Source of the DNA: Nocardioides mangrovicus
GTDB taxonomy: Bacteria; Actinomycetota; Actinomycetes; Propionibacteriales; Nocardioidaceae
DNA: 64,000 nucleotides
Direction: 5' to 3'
Assembly (NCBI RefSeq): GCF_003674065.1
Contig: NZ_RDBE01000001.1
Coordinates: 739,913-803,912, forward strand
Made by a program: the position numbers and the translations under genes. Under the pieces are notes generated by a model. The model was not told the origin of the DNA and searched no databases. It saw only the letters and a program-made list of their open reading frames with translations. Position 1 is the first letter of the stretch, and each line of letters opens with the position of its first letter. This document shows, in pieces, positions 29,796 through 38,123 of this stretch.

Positions 29796-31145
29796 CTAGA
29801 CCCCGCGGAAGCGGTTGATCGCGTCGACGTGCTGGCTGCGCAGCTCGGCGTCGCGCACCCCGAGGCCCTCCTCGGGGGCCAGGCACAGCACACCGACCTT
29901 GCCCTGGTGGGCGTTCTGGTGGACGTCCAGCGCGGCCTGGCCGGTGTCCTCGAGGGCGTACGTGCGCGAGAGCGTGGGGTGGATCTTGCCCTTGGCGATG
30001 AGCCGGTTGGCCTCCCAGGACTCGCGGTAGTTGGCGAAGTGCGAGGAGATGATCCGCTTCAGGTTCATCCACAGGTACCGGTTGTCGTACTCGTGCATGT
30101 AGCCGCTGGTGGAGGCGCAGGTGGTGATCGTGCCGCCCTTGCGGGTCACGAAGACGCTGGCGCCGAAGGTCTCGCGGCCCGGGTGCTCGAAGACGATGTC
30201 GATGTCCTCACCGCCGGTGAGCTCGCGGATCCGCGCGCCGAAGCGCTTCCACTCCTTGGGGTCCTGGGTCCGCTCGTCCTTCCAGAAGCGGTACCCCTCC
30301 TCGTTGCGGTTGATGATGAGCTCGGCGCCCATCGAGCGGCAGATCTCGGCCTTGTCGTCGCTGGAGACGACGCACACCGGCGTCGCGCCGCCGTTGAGGG
30401 CGTACTGCGTGGCGAAACCGCCGAGGCCACCGGAGGCGCCCCAGATCAAGACGTTGTCGCCCTGCTTCATGTCGCCGCCGTTCTTGCTGACCAGCTGGCG
30501 GTAGGCGGTGCAGTTGACCAGCCCGGGGGAGGCCGCCTCCTCCCACGTCAGGTGGGCGGGCTTGGGCATGAGCTGGTTGGCCTTGACCAGCGCCAGGTGC
30601 GCCAGTCCGCCGAAGTTGGTCTCGAAGCCCCAGATCCGCTGCTCGGGGTCGAGCATCGTGTCGTTGTGGCCGTCTGGGCCCTCCAGCTCCACCGACAGGC
30701 AGTGCGCGACCACCTCGGCGCCGGGCTGCCACAGGTGCACGCCGGGTCCGGTCCGCAGCACCACGCCGGCCAGGTCGGAGCCGACGACGTGATAGGGCAG
30801 GTCGTGCCGCTTGGCCAGCGGGGAGAGCCGGCCGTAGCGCTCGAGGAAGCCGAAGGTGGAGACCGGCTCGAAGATCGAGGTCCACACGGTGTTGTAGTTG
30901 ATGGCGCTGGCCATCACCGCCACCAGCGCCTCGCCGGGGCCGAGCTCGGGCACGGCCACGTCGTCGAGGTGCAGCGACTTGCGAGGGTCCTTGTCCTTGC
31001 TGTCGATGCCCTCGAACATGACGGCGTCGTCCTTGTGCACCGTCACGGCGCGGTAGGACTCCGGGACGTCGAGGTGGCCGAACTCCTCCGGCGCGGTGTC
31101 GCCGGCGAGGATGGCGTCGAGGATCTGCTGCACGGTGGCCTCCAT
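29796..31145 (-). CDS. ccr: Crotonyl-CoA carboxylase/reductase
   Basis: A 449-residue MDR-family enzyme that reductively carboxylates crotonyl-CoA to (2S)-ethylmalonyl-CoA with NADPH and CO2. The NADPH site is GASGGLGGFATQYAL. Residues known to hold CO2 in characterised Ccr are present: the Asn of INYNTVW, Phe-Glu in WGFETNFGG and the His of SSHFANY, which separates it from plain crotonyl-CoA reductases. It is the key enzyme of the ethylmalonyl-CoA pathway. ATG 31145 has GGGAG nine bases upstream; a perfect palindrome sits over its -35 region. Confidence 0.93.
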   Translation of the reverse strand: MEATVQQILDAILAGDTAPEEFGHLDVPESYRAVTVHKDDAVMFEGIDSKDKDPRKSLHLDDVAVPELGPGEALVAVMASAINYNTVWTSIFEPVSTFGFLERYGRLSPLAKRHDLPYHVVGSDLAGVVLRTGPGVHLWQPGAEVVAHCLSVELEGPDGHNDTMLDPEQRIWGFETNFGGLAHLALVKANQLMPKPAHLTWEEAASPGLVNCTAYRQLVSKNGGDMKQGDNVLIWGASGGLGGFATQYALNGGATPVCVVSSDDKAEICRSMGAELIINRNEEGYRFWKDERTQDPKEWKRFGARIRELTGGEDIDIVFEHPGRETFGASVFVTRKGGTITTCASTSGYMHEYDNRYLWMNLKRIISSHFANYRESWEANRLIAKGKIHPTLSRTYALEDTGQAALDVHQNAHQGKVGVLCLAPEEGLGVRDAELRSQHVDAINRFRGV

Positions 31146-31171
31146 CGGGTCGTGCTCCCTGGGTGGACCGG

Positions 31172-31200
31172 AGACTACCCACGGTGTCACTCGCTGTGAC
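31172..31200 (-). promoter_or_regulatory. Promoter of ccr
   Basis: On the minus strand TAGTCT (31177 to 31172) is preceded, after a 17-base spacer, by GTCACA (four of six matches to TTGACA). The start of transcription would be near 31165, giving a leader of about 20 bases with GGGAG as ribosome binding site. Confidence 0.5.
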
Positions 31201-31203
31201 ACC
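31183..31203. promoter_or_regulatory. Palindromic operator overlapping the ccr promoter
   Basis: GGTGTCAC (31183-31190) and GTGACACC (31196-31203) form a perfect 8+8 inverted repeat with a 5-base centre. It covers the -35 hexamer and part of the spacer of the ccr promoter, a position expected for a repressor. The regulator is not identifiable from the window. Confidence 0.6.
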
Positions 31204-31219
31204 ACGTGTGCGGCTTGTC

Positions 31220-31687
31220 TCACCCGGCGGTGGGCTGCACCAGCTCGACCAGCACTCCACCGGCGTCCTTGGGGTGCACGAAGTTGACCCGGCTGCCGGC
31301 GGTGCCGCGGCGCGGCTGGTCGTAGAGCAGGCGCAGCCCGCGCTCGCGCAGCACCTGCGCGGTGTGCTCGACGTCGACCACGCGGTAGGCGATCTGCTGC
31401 AGTCCCGGGCCGGAGCGGTCGAGGAACTTCGCGATCGTCGAGTCCGGCGTTAGCGGCGCGAGCAGCTGGATGCGCTGCTCGGTACCGGCCACCGCGACCA
31501 TCGCCTCCTCGACGCCCTGCTCCTCGTTGGTCTCGCGGTGCACCGTCTCCATACCGAAGGCGGAGGCGTAGAAGGCGATGGCGGCGTCGAGGTCGGGCAC
31601 CGCGACGCCGACGTGGTCGATGCAGACGAAGAGGTCCTCGCCGGACGGCTGGGCCGGGTCCTGGGACGGATCTGGGGGCAGGCTCAT
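31220..31687 (-). CDS. mce: Methylmalonyl/ethylmalonyl-CoA epimerase
   Basis: A 155-residue vicinal-oxygen-chelate enzyme. Metal-ligand positions: His in CIDHVGVAV, Gln in RIQLLAPL, and Glu in VLVELVQP; the fourth, His in characterised enzymes, is Gln here (GLQQIAYRV), as I recall also for mycobacterial homologues. It interconverts the (2S) and (2R) forms of methylmalonyl- or ethylmalonyl-CoA, linking Ccr to the mutase. It is 74 bases upstream of ccr on the same strand. The N-terminus has a 20-residue polar extension. Confidence 0.88.
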   Translation of the reverse strand: MSLPPDPSQDPAQPSGEDLFVCIDHVGVAVPDLDAAIAFYASAFGMETVHRETNEEQGVEEAMVAVAGTEQRIQLLAPLTPDSTIAKFLDRSGPGLQQIAYRVVDVEHTAQVLRERGLRLLYDQPRRGTAGSRVNFVHPKDAGGVLVELVQPTAG

Positions 31688-31802
31688 CCGGCGATGGTGA
31701 CCGAGCCCGGCGGCCGGCGTCAGGGGAGTGTGACCAGTCCGACAGGCTGGTGTCGTCCATCACGGCTAACCTCGGCTGCATCCCGACCGCAGGAGGTTCG
31801 TC

Positions 31803-32984
31803 GTGACCAGTTCCGTGATCGTCGCCGGTGCCCGCACCCCGATCGGCCGTCTCCTGGGGGGCCTGAAGTCGCTCTCGGCCGCCGACCTGGGCGGTGTCGC
31901 CATCAAGGCGGCGCTGGAGAAGGCCGGCGTCACCCCCGAGCAGGTCGACTACTTGATCATGGGCCAGGTGATCCAGGCCGGGGCGGGCCAGAACCCGGCC
32001 CGCACGGCCGGCATCGCCGCCGGGCTGCCGATGAGCCTGCCCTCGATCACCATCAACAAGGTCTGCCTCTCGGGCATCAACGCGATCGCCACCGCCGACC
32101 AGCTGATCCGGGCGGGTGAGCACGAGATCGTGGTGGCCGGCGGCATGGAGTCGATGACCAACGCCCCGCACCTGCTGCCCAAGTCGCGTGAGGGCTTCAA
32201 GTACGGCGACACCACGCTGGTGGACTCGATGGCCTACGACGCCCTGTACGACCAGGCCACCTCGCAGGCGATGGGCGCGCTCACCGAGCAGGCCAACCCC
32301 TCGACGCTCACCCGCGAGGAGCAGGACGAGTTCTCGGCCCGCTCCCACCAGCGGGCGGCGCAGGCGTGGAAGAACGGCCTCTTCGACGACGAGGTCGTCC
32401 CGGTCTCCATCCCGCAGCGCAAGGGCGACGCCCTGGTCGTCGACACCGATGAGGGCGTGCGGGGCGACACCAGCGCCGAGTCGCTCTCGCGGCTGCGGCC
32501 GGCCTTCAGCAAGGACGGCACCATCACCGCCGGCTCGTCCTCGCAGATCTCCGACGGCGCGTGCGCGGTGGTGGTGATGAGCAAGGCCAAGGCCGAGGAG
32601 CTGGGCCTGACCTGGCTGGCCGAGATCGGCGCCCACGGCATGGTGGCCGGCCCCGACTCGACCCTGCAGCAGCAGCCCGCCAACGCCACGCAGAAGGCGC
32701 TCGACAAGGAGGGCCTCAGCGTCGCCGATCTCGACCTGGTCGAGTTCAACGAGGCGTTCGCCGCCGTCGGCATCGAGTCCGCCCGCGAGCTGGGGCTCTC
32801 CGAGGACAAGGTCAACGTCAACGGCGGCGCCATCGCGCTGGGCCACCCGGTCGGCATGTCCGGCGCGCGGATCGTGCTGCACCTGGCCCTGGAGCTCAAG
32901 CGCCGCGGTGGCGGTGTCGGCGCCGCCGCCCTGTGCGGCGGTGGCGGTCAGGGCGACGCCCTGATCATCCGCGTCCCTGCCTAG
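31803..32984 (+). CDS. Acetyl-CoA C-acetyltransferase (thiolase)
   Basis: A 393-residue thiolase. Catalytic residues: Cys in [11 protein letters not shown] (about residue 87), His in [18 protein letters not shown] and the second Cys in [12 protein letters not shown]. Biosynthetic-type length; it condenses two acetyl-CoA to acetoacetyl-CoA, or cleaves it. AGGAGG precedes the GTG start. A TAACCT at 31767-31772 is a possible -10. meaB follows three bases after the stop, so they form an operon, as in Streptomyces. Confidence 0.93.
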   Translation: MTSSVIVAGARTPIGRLLGGLKSLSAADLGGVAIKAALEKAGVTPEQVDYLIMGQVIQAGAGQNPARTAGIAAGLPMSLPSITINKVCLSGINAIATADQLIRAGEHEIVVAGGMESMTNAPHLLPKSREGFKYGDTTLVDSMAYDALYDQATSQAMGALTEQANPSTLTREEQDEFSARSHQRAAQAWKNGLFDDEVVPVSIPQRKGDALVVDTDEGVRGDTSAESLSRLRPAFSKDGTITAGSSSQISDGACAVVVMSKAKAEELGLTWLAEIGAHGMVAGPDSTLQQQPANATQKALDKEGLSVADLDLVEFNEAFAAVGIESARELGLSEDKVNVNGGAIALGHPVGMSGARIVLHLALELKRRGGGVGAAALCGGGGQGDALIIRVPA

Positions 32985-32986
32985 GG

Positions 32987-33958
32987 GTGGCGGGCGGTCG
33001 GCGCTCGCGCGGGGACGTCCCCGCGTTGGTGGCGCAGGCGCGCGAGGGTGAGGCCCGTGCGGTGGCGCGGCTGATCTCGATGGTCGAGGACGCCTCGCCG
33101 GCCCTGCGCGAGGTGATGGCCGGCCTGGCGCCGTACGCCGGGCAGGCGCACGTGATCGGGCTGACCGGCGCTCCCGGCGTCGGCAAGTCCACCTCGACCA
33201 GCGCCCTGGTCTCGCTCATGCGTGCACGGGACCGGCGCGTCGGCGTGCTCGCCGTGGACCCCTCCTCACCCTTCTCGGGCGGGGCGCTGCTGGGCGACCG
33301 GGTGCGGATGGAGGAGCACGCGCTCGACCCCGAGGTGTTCATCCGCTCGATGGCCACGCGGGGCCACCTCGGCGGGCTGTCGTGGGCCACGCCCCAGGCG
33401 CTGCGGGTGCTCGACGCCGCCGGCTGTGACGTCGTGCTGGTCGAGACCGTCGGCGTCGGCCAGAGCGAGGTCGAGGTGGCCGCGATGGCCGACACCACGC
33501 TGGTGCTGCTCGCGCCCGGCATGGGCGACGGCATCCAGGCCGCCAAGGCGGGCATCCTCGAGATCGGCGACGTCTACGTCATCAACAAGGCCGACCGCGA
33601 GGGCGCCGACCAGCTGCGCCGCGAGCTGCGCTCGATGCTCGCGCTCGGCACGGGCGCCGACGAGGGTTGGACGCCGCCCATCGTGCGGACCGTCGCCAGC
33701 CGGGGCGAGGGCCTCGACGACCTCGCGCAGGCGATCGAGGACCACCGGACCTGGCTCGGCGACCACGACCAGCTGCGGGTCCGCCGGCTGCGCCGGGCCC
33801 GCGAGGAGATCGAGGCGATCGCGCTGACCTCCCTGCGCGAGCGCTGGCGCGACGTCCACGACCACACCGACCTCGACGAGCTCGCCGGCGCCGTGGTGGC
33901 CGGGGAGACCGACCCCTACACTGCCGCCGACCGGCTGCTGGCGGCTGTCGGCGGCTGA
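32987..33958 (+). CDS. meaB: MeaB/ArgK G3E-type GTPase, B12-mutase chaperone
   Basis: A 323-residue GTPase. Walker A is GAPGVGKST (residues 61-69), the switch and base-2 region VLVETVGVGQSEVEV, and the guanine motif NKAD in VINKADREG. MeaB proteins guard and reload adenosylcobalamin mutases using GTP; here the client is probably the mutase encoded at 15200. GTG 32987 is two bases after the thiolase stop. It ends in front of a strong hairpin. Confidence 0.92.
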   Translation: MAGGRRSRGDVPALVAQAREGEARAVARLISMVEDASPALREVMAGLAPYAGQAHVIGLTGAPGVGKSTSTSALVSLMRARDRRVGVLAVDPSSPFSGGALLGDRVRMEEHALDPEVFIRSMATRGHLGGLSWATPQALRVLDAAGCDVVLVETVGVGQSEVEVAAMADTTLVLLAPGMGDGIQAAKAGILEIGDVYVINKADREGADQLRRELRSMLALGTGADEGWTPPIVRTVASRGEGLDDLAQAIEDHRTWLGDHDQLRVRRLRRAREEIEAIALTSLRERWRDVHDHTDLDELAGAVVAGETDPYTAADRLLAAVGG

Positions 33959-33970
33959 GCGCGGGCGGGG

Positions 33971-34002
33971 CCCGGTTTCACCGGCCGGCGGGTGAAACCG
34001 GG
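33971..34002. terminator. Strong stem-loop downstream of meaB
   Basis: CCCGGTTTCACC (33971-33982) and GGTGAAACCGGG (33991-34002) are perfect 12-base arms around an 8-base loop, in a convergent gap. No T-run; typical of actinobacterial terminators. Confidence 0.7.
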
Positions 34003-34027
34003 TCACGAACCACCGCGAACCGGGCGC

Positions 34028-34042
34028 GAAACCACCGGTTTC
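34028..34042. repeat. Short GAAACC-ACC-GGTTTC palindrome
   Basis: Perfect 6+6 arms with a 3-base loop, 26 bases after the larger hairpin and sharing its GGTTTC/GAAACC arms. It may act as a second terminator for the convergent gene. Confidence 0.5.
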
Positions 34043-34073
34043 AGGCGCCCGTCGCGATGAATGTCCGGTTCGC

Positions 34074-34526
34074 TCAGTCCTCGCGGGCGGCGTACCAGGT
34101 CCGGACCGCGGGGACGGCGAGCAGGAGCAGGGTGGTCAGGGCGCCAAGCGGTACCGGGACATCGACCACGGTGCGCAGCTCGTAGCCGGCCAGGGCGAAG
34201 GCCAACAGCGAGGAGACGGCCAGCGCGACGGCGGCCCACCGTCGGCGGGCGAAGGCGGCCGCGGCGAACCAGAGGGCGAGCGCGCACCACACGGCGTAGC
34301 CCGCGGCGAGGCCCCAGCGCCACCAGTGACCGTGGGGGAGGAGGCCGGTCGGGTCGGCGTGGCGCCAGCCCTGTGCCGTGGGGTGCAGGGCGAACCGCAC
34401 CGCGAGGACGAGCACGGCCAGGCTCCATACCGCGGCGATCGCGGTGGCCAGCACGAGCACCTCGGGCCGGCGGTGCGGGTCGTCCGCGGCCGCGACCGGC
34501 CACGAGGGGGCGGGCGGCTCGCTCAT
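34074..34526 (-). CDS. Four-helix membrane protein of unknown function
   Basis: A 150-residue protein: short Pro-rich cytosolic start (SEPPAPSWPVAAADDPHRRPE), then about four membrane helices separated by short loops with HPTAQGWRHADPTG and AFARRRW. I do not recognise a family. Its ATG overlaps the stop of the preceding alpha/beta hydrolase (ATGA), so the two are translated together. Confidence 0.65.
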   Translation of the reverse strand: MSEPPAPSWPVAAADDPHRRPEVLVLATAIAAVWSLAVLVLAVRFALHPTAQGWRHADPTGLLPHGHWWRWGLAAGYAVWCALALWFAAAAFARRRWAAVALAVSSLLAFALAGYELRTVVDVPVPLGALTTLLLLAVPAVRTWYAARED

Positions 34527-35377
34527 GTCCGGATCGCGGCTGCCACCTCGGCGGCCGCGCCGGGGTCGAACAGGATCGTGTAGTGGTTGACGTCGGGCAC
34601 GGTGCGGACCCTGACGTGGGGAGCGTCCTCCAGCGCGTGCAGAGCGTCGGCCGGCAGCAGGCCCGGAGCCGCGCCGAACATCCCCAGCGGTGCCGCCAGG
34701 ATCGTGACCGGGCGCGGGGTGGCGCGCAGCTCGGGCTCGAAGGAGGCGCCGTCGACCAACAGGTCGCGGCCGTCGGCGCGCACCGAGCCCTCGACCGCTC
34801 GTGACCGCACGCCGTCCTCGACTCCGAGGGCGTCGTAGCGCACGTAGGCCTCGACGGTGTCGTTCCAGTGGTCGGCGAGCGCGGGGTGGGCGCGGAAGAA
34901 GTCGACGTACTCGGTCACCGACGCGTAGGTCCGCGAGAGCCGCTCGATGGCCGGTCCCAGGGTGCCGGCCATGATCGCGTCGGGATCGGCGCCGGCAGGC
35001 AGCGGCAGCGCCACGCCGCCGTCGACCAGCACGACGCGCGAGAAGAGGTCGGGCCGGGCGTGTGCGGCATGCACGGCGACGTAGGCGCCCATCGAGTGGC
35101 CGGTCAGCACGACCGGGCCGGGCAGCTGCTCGGCCACCCGGACCAGGTCGGCGGCGTGATCGCGCAGGCCGGTCGAGTCCGGCAGGTCCCGCGAGCGGCC
35201 ACGGCCACGCAGGTCGACCGCCACCAGCGACCAGTCCTCGGGCAGGGCCGCCGCCACCGCCGGCCACGCCATCGCGCTGGCCGTGATGCCGTGGGCGGCG
35301 AGCACCACCTGCGGGCCCCCGCCGAACCGCAGCGCGTGCAGCGTGCCGCCGTCGACGTCGTAGCTCGTCTCCTCCAC
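34523..35377 (-). CDS. Alpha/beta-fold hydrolase
   Basis: A 284-residue hydrolase with oxyanion region LAAHGITASAMAW, nucleophile elbow GHSMGAYVAV and a catalytic His in PDVNHYTILF. VAVDLRGRGRS is the strand-4 motif. Substrate unknown; the class includes esterases and haloalkane or epoxide hydrolases. The start is uncertain: GTG 35377 fits the first beta strand; an in-frame TTG at 35413 would add 12 residues. Coupled to the downstream membrane protein. Confidence 0.8.
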   Translation of the reverse strand: MEETSYDVDGGTLHALRFGGGPQVVLAAHGITASAMAWPAVAAALPEDWSLVAVDLRGRGRSRDLPDSTGLRDHAADLVRVAEQLPGPVVLTGHSMGAYVAVHAAHARPDLFSRVVLVDGGVALPLPAGADPDAIMAGTLGPAIERLSRTYASVTEYVDFFRAHPALADHWNDTVEAYVRYDALGVEDGVRSRAVEGSVRADGRDLLVDGASFEPELRATPRPVTILAAPLGMFGAAPGLLPADALHALEDAPHVRVRTVPDVNHYTILFDPGAAAEVAAAIRT

Positions 35378-35429
35378 GACGCCCGAGTCAACACCCGCGC
35401 GCCTCCCGGGCAAAGGACCGCCCCGCAGC

Positions 35430-35435
35430 TATAAA
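35430..35435 (+). promoter_or_regulatory. Possible -10 element of the small membrane protein operon
   Basis: TATAAA matches TATAAT at five of six bases, the most AT-rich spot in the local sequence, 41 bases before the ATG at 35477. No clear -35. The reverse complement may also serve the divergent hydrolase. Confidence 0.35.
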
Positions 35436-35476
35436 GATGACTGACGTGTGTCCAGCCCGACAGGAGGGCCCTTCCC

Positions 35477-35656
35477 ATGGATGCCGCACTGAAGAAGGGT
35501 GCACTCCTTCTCGTCATCGTCTTCGTCGGCTACTACATGTTCACCAACCCCGCGGGCGCGGCGGCGACGTCGAAGAACATCGCCGACCACGTGTGGACCG
35601 GGCTGGTGAACCTGTTCAGCGCGCTGATCTCGTTCCTCAACGCGGTCTTCGCCTGA
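35477..35656 (+). CDS. 59-residue small membrane protein
   Basis: ATG 35477 to TGA 35656, preceded by AGGAGGG. The peptide begins MDAALKKGALLLVIVFVGYYMF (in two parts: basic start, then one membrane helix), has a polar centre NPAGAAATSKNIADHVW and a second amphipathic hydrophobic stretch LVNLFSALISFLNAVF. No known family; it heads a run of tightly spaced genes (PH-domain protein, unknown protein, carboxylate-amine ligase). Confidence 0.75.
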   Translation: MDAALKKGALLLVIVFVGYYMFTNPAGAAATSKNIADHVWTGLVNLFSALISFLNAVFA

Positions 35657-35663
35657 GCCTCAC

Positions 35664-36206
35664 GTGCTGAGCTGGTTCGTCAGGCGCTTCGCGACGCCGC
35701 AGATCTCCGAGCGGCTGCTGCGTCACCTCGACGAGACCCTCGTGCGCGACGTCCGCCACCACTGGGTGGTCTTCGTTCGGCCGGCGCTCGTCGGTGCGCT
35801 GGGACTGATGTTCGTGGTGCTCGGCTTCTTCGTGGTGATGAAGGCCGGCTGGTTCTGCTTCGGCGTCGGGGGCGTGCTCCTGCTGTGGGCGGGGTGGAAG
35901 GCGCTCGGCGAGCACATGGACCGCTTCGTGCTCACCAACATGCGGGTCTTCCGCGTCAGCGGGGTGTTCTCCCAGACCGCGGCGACCATGCCGCTCAACC
36001 GGGTCCTCGACATCACCGTGCGCAAGACGCTGGCCGGCCGGGTGCTCGGCTACGGCCACTTCGTCTTCGAGTCGGCCGCGCAGGACCAGGGGCTCAAGGA
36101 GATCTCCTACGTGCCGCACCCCGACCGCCTCGACCTGCTCATCCAGGAGCAGGTGCAGCGGGCCGGGCTGCGCGGCAAGGCGACCGCCGAGCCCTCGAAC
36201 GGCTGA
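35664..36206 (+). CDS. Membrane protein with bacterial PH domain (YdbS/PH_2-like)
   Basis: A 180-residue protein with two membrane helices (about 36-60 and 62-80) followed by a PH-like beta domain: DRFVLTNMRVFRVSGVFSQTAATMPLNRVLDITV is characteristic (shown as FVLTNMRVFRVSG and MPLNRVLDITV). Such proteins are membrane-bound with unclear ligands. GTG 35664 follows the small protein's stop by seven bases; the stop overlaps the next ATG. Confidence 0.85.
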   Translation: MLSWFVRRFATPQISERLLRHLDETLVRDVRHHWVVFVRPALVGALGLMFVVLGFFVVMKAGWFCFGVGGVLLLWAGWKALGEHMDRFVLTNMRVFRVSGVFSQTAATMPLNRVLDITVRKTLAGRVLGYGHFVFESAAQDQGLKEISYVPHPDRLDLLIQEQVQRAGLRGKATAEPSNG

Positions 36207-37051
36207 TGGGGCTGCCGCTCGACCTGCTCACGCGGTGGGGGTGGCGAGCCGTCGGACGACGCGTCGACCTGACCGGCCGTGACGCCTGGCTGACCGGGCC
36301 GACCAGCGTCGGCCCGACGGTGCGCGACGCCTGGCTCGACGCGTACGCCGCGCAGCTGAGCGGGACGGTGCACGAGCAGGTGCCCGGCGCCGGCCTGGTG
36401 CCGGACCTGGCGGTGCTCGACGGTCCCGGGTTCGCCGCGGCCGCGCTGCACCGCTCGGTGCGCGACTTCTACGAGCACACCGAGCGGTGGCGGATGGAGG
36501 TGTGGGCGGCGTGGTCGCCGCTGTTCTGGCCCGGTGGCGAGCTGATCAGCCGGCTCTTCGGCCGGCGGGTCGACCAGCTGGCGCTGCCGATGCGACCGCT
36601 CGACGTCGCCCGCGGCATGGACAGCCGGGTCGCGGTCATCACCGACGCCCACGACGTCCAGGTGGCCGCCGGCTGGCTGCGGACGCTGCGCTCGACCGGT
36701 GAGTACGTCTACAGCGGCTGCTACTCCCACCGCACGCTGCCCGGTGCCGAGCGACCCAGCGTGCACGTCGCGTTCCCGCTCGAGAGCGGCAACGTGCAGG
36801 TGTTCCTGCGTCCGGAGAACGGCGCCGGCGGGTCGCTGTGGCTGCACTCCTCCGGCGGCCGGTTCGGCGGCGACGGCGCCTACGTGGTGGTGCTGCACGG
36901 CGACCGTCCGTACGCTGCGACGGCGCCGCTGCGCGAGACCTTCCACGTGTTCGTCGACGACGACGGCGTCCTGCGCACCGACCACACGCTGCGCATCCGG
37001 TCGGCCACGGCGCTAAGGCTGCACTACAAGCTGGAGAGGCGCACCCCATGA
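36206..37051 (+). CDS. Conserved actinobacterial protein of unknown function
   Basis: A 281-residue soluble protein I cannot assign. Visible features: helical N-terminal half with FYEHTERWRMEVWAAW and LPMRPLDVARGMDS, and a beta-rich C-terminal half with VHVAFPLESGNVQVFLRP and FHVFVDDDGVLRTDHTLRI, resembling a lipid- or sugar-binding sandwich. Similar uncharacterised proteins occur in Streptomyces as far as I recall. Start and stop overlap both neighbours (TGATG; ATGA), so it belongs to a co-translated unit. Confidence 0.7.
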   Translation: MGLPLDLLTRWGWRAVGRRVDLTGRDAWLTGPTSVGPTVRDAWLDAYAAQLSGTVHEQVPGAGLVPDLAVLDGPGFAAAALHRSVRDFYEHTERWRMEVWAAWSPLFWPGGELISRLFGRRVDQLALPMRPLDVARGMDSRVAVITDAHDVQVAAGWLRTLRSTGEYVYSGCYSHRTLPGAERPSVHVAFPLESGNVQVFLRPENGAGGSLWLHSSGGRFGGDGAYVVVLHGDRPYAATAPLRETFHVFVDDDGVLRTDHTLRIRSATALRLHYKLERRTP

Positions 37052-38109
37052 GCCCACGCACGCTCGGCGTCGAGGAGGAGCTGCTGCTGGTCGACCCCGA
37101 CTCGCTGCGGCCGGTCGCGCGGGCGGGCGCGGCCGTGGCGGCGAACCGGCGCGAGGAGGAGGTCGGCCACGAGCTCTTCGGCCACCAGCTGGAGACGTCC
37201 ACCGAGCCGGCGGTCGAGCCCGACGACGTGCTGGCGCAGCTGCGGGCGGGCCGCCGCGCGGTGCAGGAGGCCGCGAGAGCGGCCGGTGCTGTCGCCCTGC
37301 CGCTGGCCACCAGCCCGCTCGCGCCCGAGGTGGAGGAGTTCACCCCGCACGATCGCTACCTGCGCTTCGAGGGAGCCTTCGGCGAGGTCGCCCGCGAGGC
37401 CCACGTGTGCGCGATGCACGTGCACGTCGGCATCGAGAGCCGTGAGGAGGGGCTGCGGGTGCTGGACGGCATCCGGCCGTGGCTGCCGCTGCTGGTGGCG
37501 ATGAGCGCGAACTCGCCCTACTGGCGCGGCCACGACACCGGCTTCGCCAGCTGGCGCACGGTGGTCTGGGGACGCTGGGCCACCACCGGCTCCCGCGAGC
37601 CGTTCGGCGACGCCGCCACCTACGACGAGGTCGCGAGGTCGATGGTCGAGTGGGGCGCCGCGCTGGACCCGGGCATGCTCTACTTCGACGCCCGTCTCTC
37701 GGCGCACGCCCCGACGGTTGAGGTGCGGGTGGCCGATGTGTGCCTCGAGGCCGAGGACGCCCTGCTGGTCGCGGTGCTGGTGCGTGGCCTGGTCTCGACC
37801 TACGCCGGCCGCGACGCCGAGCCCTGGCGCGCGGACCTGCTGCGGGCCGCGACCTGGCGCGCCGCCCGGGTGGGCCTCGGCGACGAGCTCGTGCACCCCC
37901 TGGCCCGTCGGCTGGCTCCGCCGCGCGAGGTGCTCGCCGCTCTGCTCGAGGTGTGTGGCGAGCACGTGGACGCCGACCTGGTCGAGTCGCTCGTGGAGCC
38001 GGTGCTGGCCCGCGGCACGGGAGCGGTGCAGCAGCGCCGGGTGCACGAGCGGGAGGGCGACGTCGCGTCCGTGGTTCGCGACCTGGTCGATCGCATCGCC
38101 GATCCGTGA
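37048..38109 (+). CDS. YbdK-family carboxylate-amine ligase (glutamate-cysteine ligase type)
   Basis: A 353-residue ATP-dependent ligase of the GCS2 family. Motifs: LGVEEELLLVDPDSLRPV, ELFGHQLETSTEP, CAMHVHVGIES and SANSPYWRGHDTG, plus TVEVRVADVCLEAEDA near the metal site. YbdK has weak gamma-glutamylcysteine synthetase activity; actinobacteria use mycothiol, so the real product is unknown. ATG 37048 overlaps the previous stop (ATGA). Confidence 0.85.
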   Translation: MSPRTLGVEEELLLVDPDSLRPVARAGAAVAANRREEEVGHELFGHQLETSTEPAVEPDDVLAQLRAGRRAVQEAARAAGAVALPLATSPLAPEVEEFTPHDRYLRFEGAFGEVAREAHVCAMHVHVGIESREEGLRVLDGIRPWLPLLVAMSANSPYWRGHDTGFASWRTVVWGRWATTGSREPFGDAATYDEVARSMVEWGAALDPGMLYFDARLSAHAPTVEVRVADVCLEAEDALLVAVLVRGLVSTYAGRDAEPWRADLLRAATWRAARVGLGDELVHPLARRLAPPREVLAALLEVCGEHVDADLVESLVEPVLARGTGAVQQRRVHEREGDVASVVRDLVDRIADP

Positions 38110-38110
38110 C

Positions 38111-38116
38111 TACGGT
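38111..38116 (+). promoter_or_regulatory. -10 element of the DUF5709 gene
   Basis: TACGGT, exactly seven bases before ATG 38124, with no Shine-Dalgarno; a clear example of the leaderless arrangement in this window. Confidence 0.5.
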
Positions 38117-38123
38117 TGGGACC

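Noticed and set aside
31410-31420. Gln in place of a metal-ligand His in the epimerase, as a sign of inactivity
   Set aside because: I recall the same QQ form in mycobacterial epimerases beside the same genes, so it is probably a normal actinobacterial variant.
29796-32882. Minus-strand frame extending ccr upstream to over 1000 residues
   Set aside because: The part beyond ATG 31145 is antisense to the thiolase gene and crosses the epimerase gene in another frame; the Ccr family begins at MEATVQQI.
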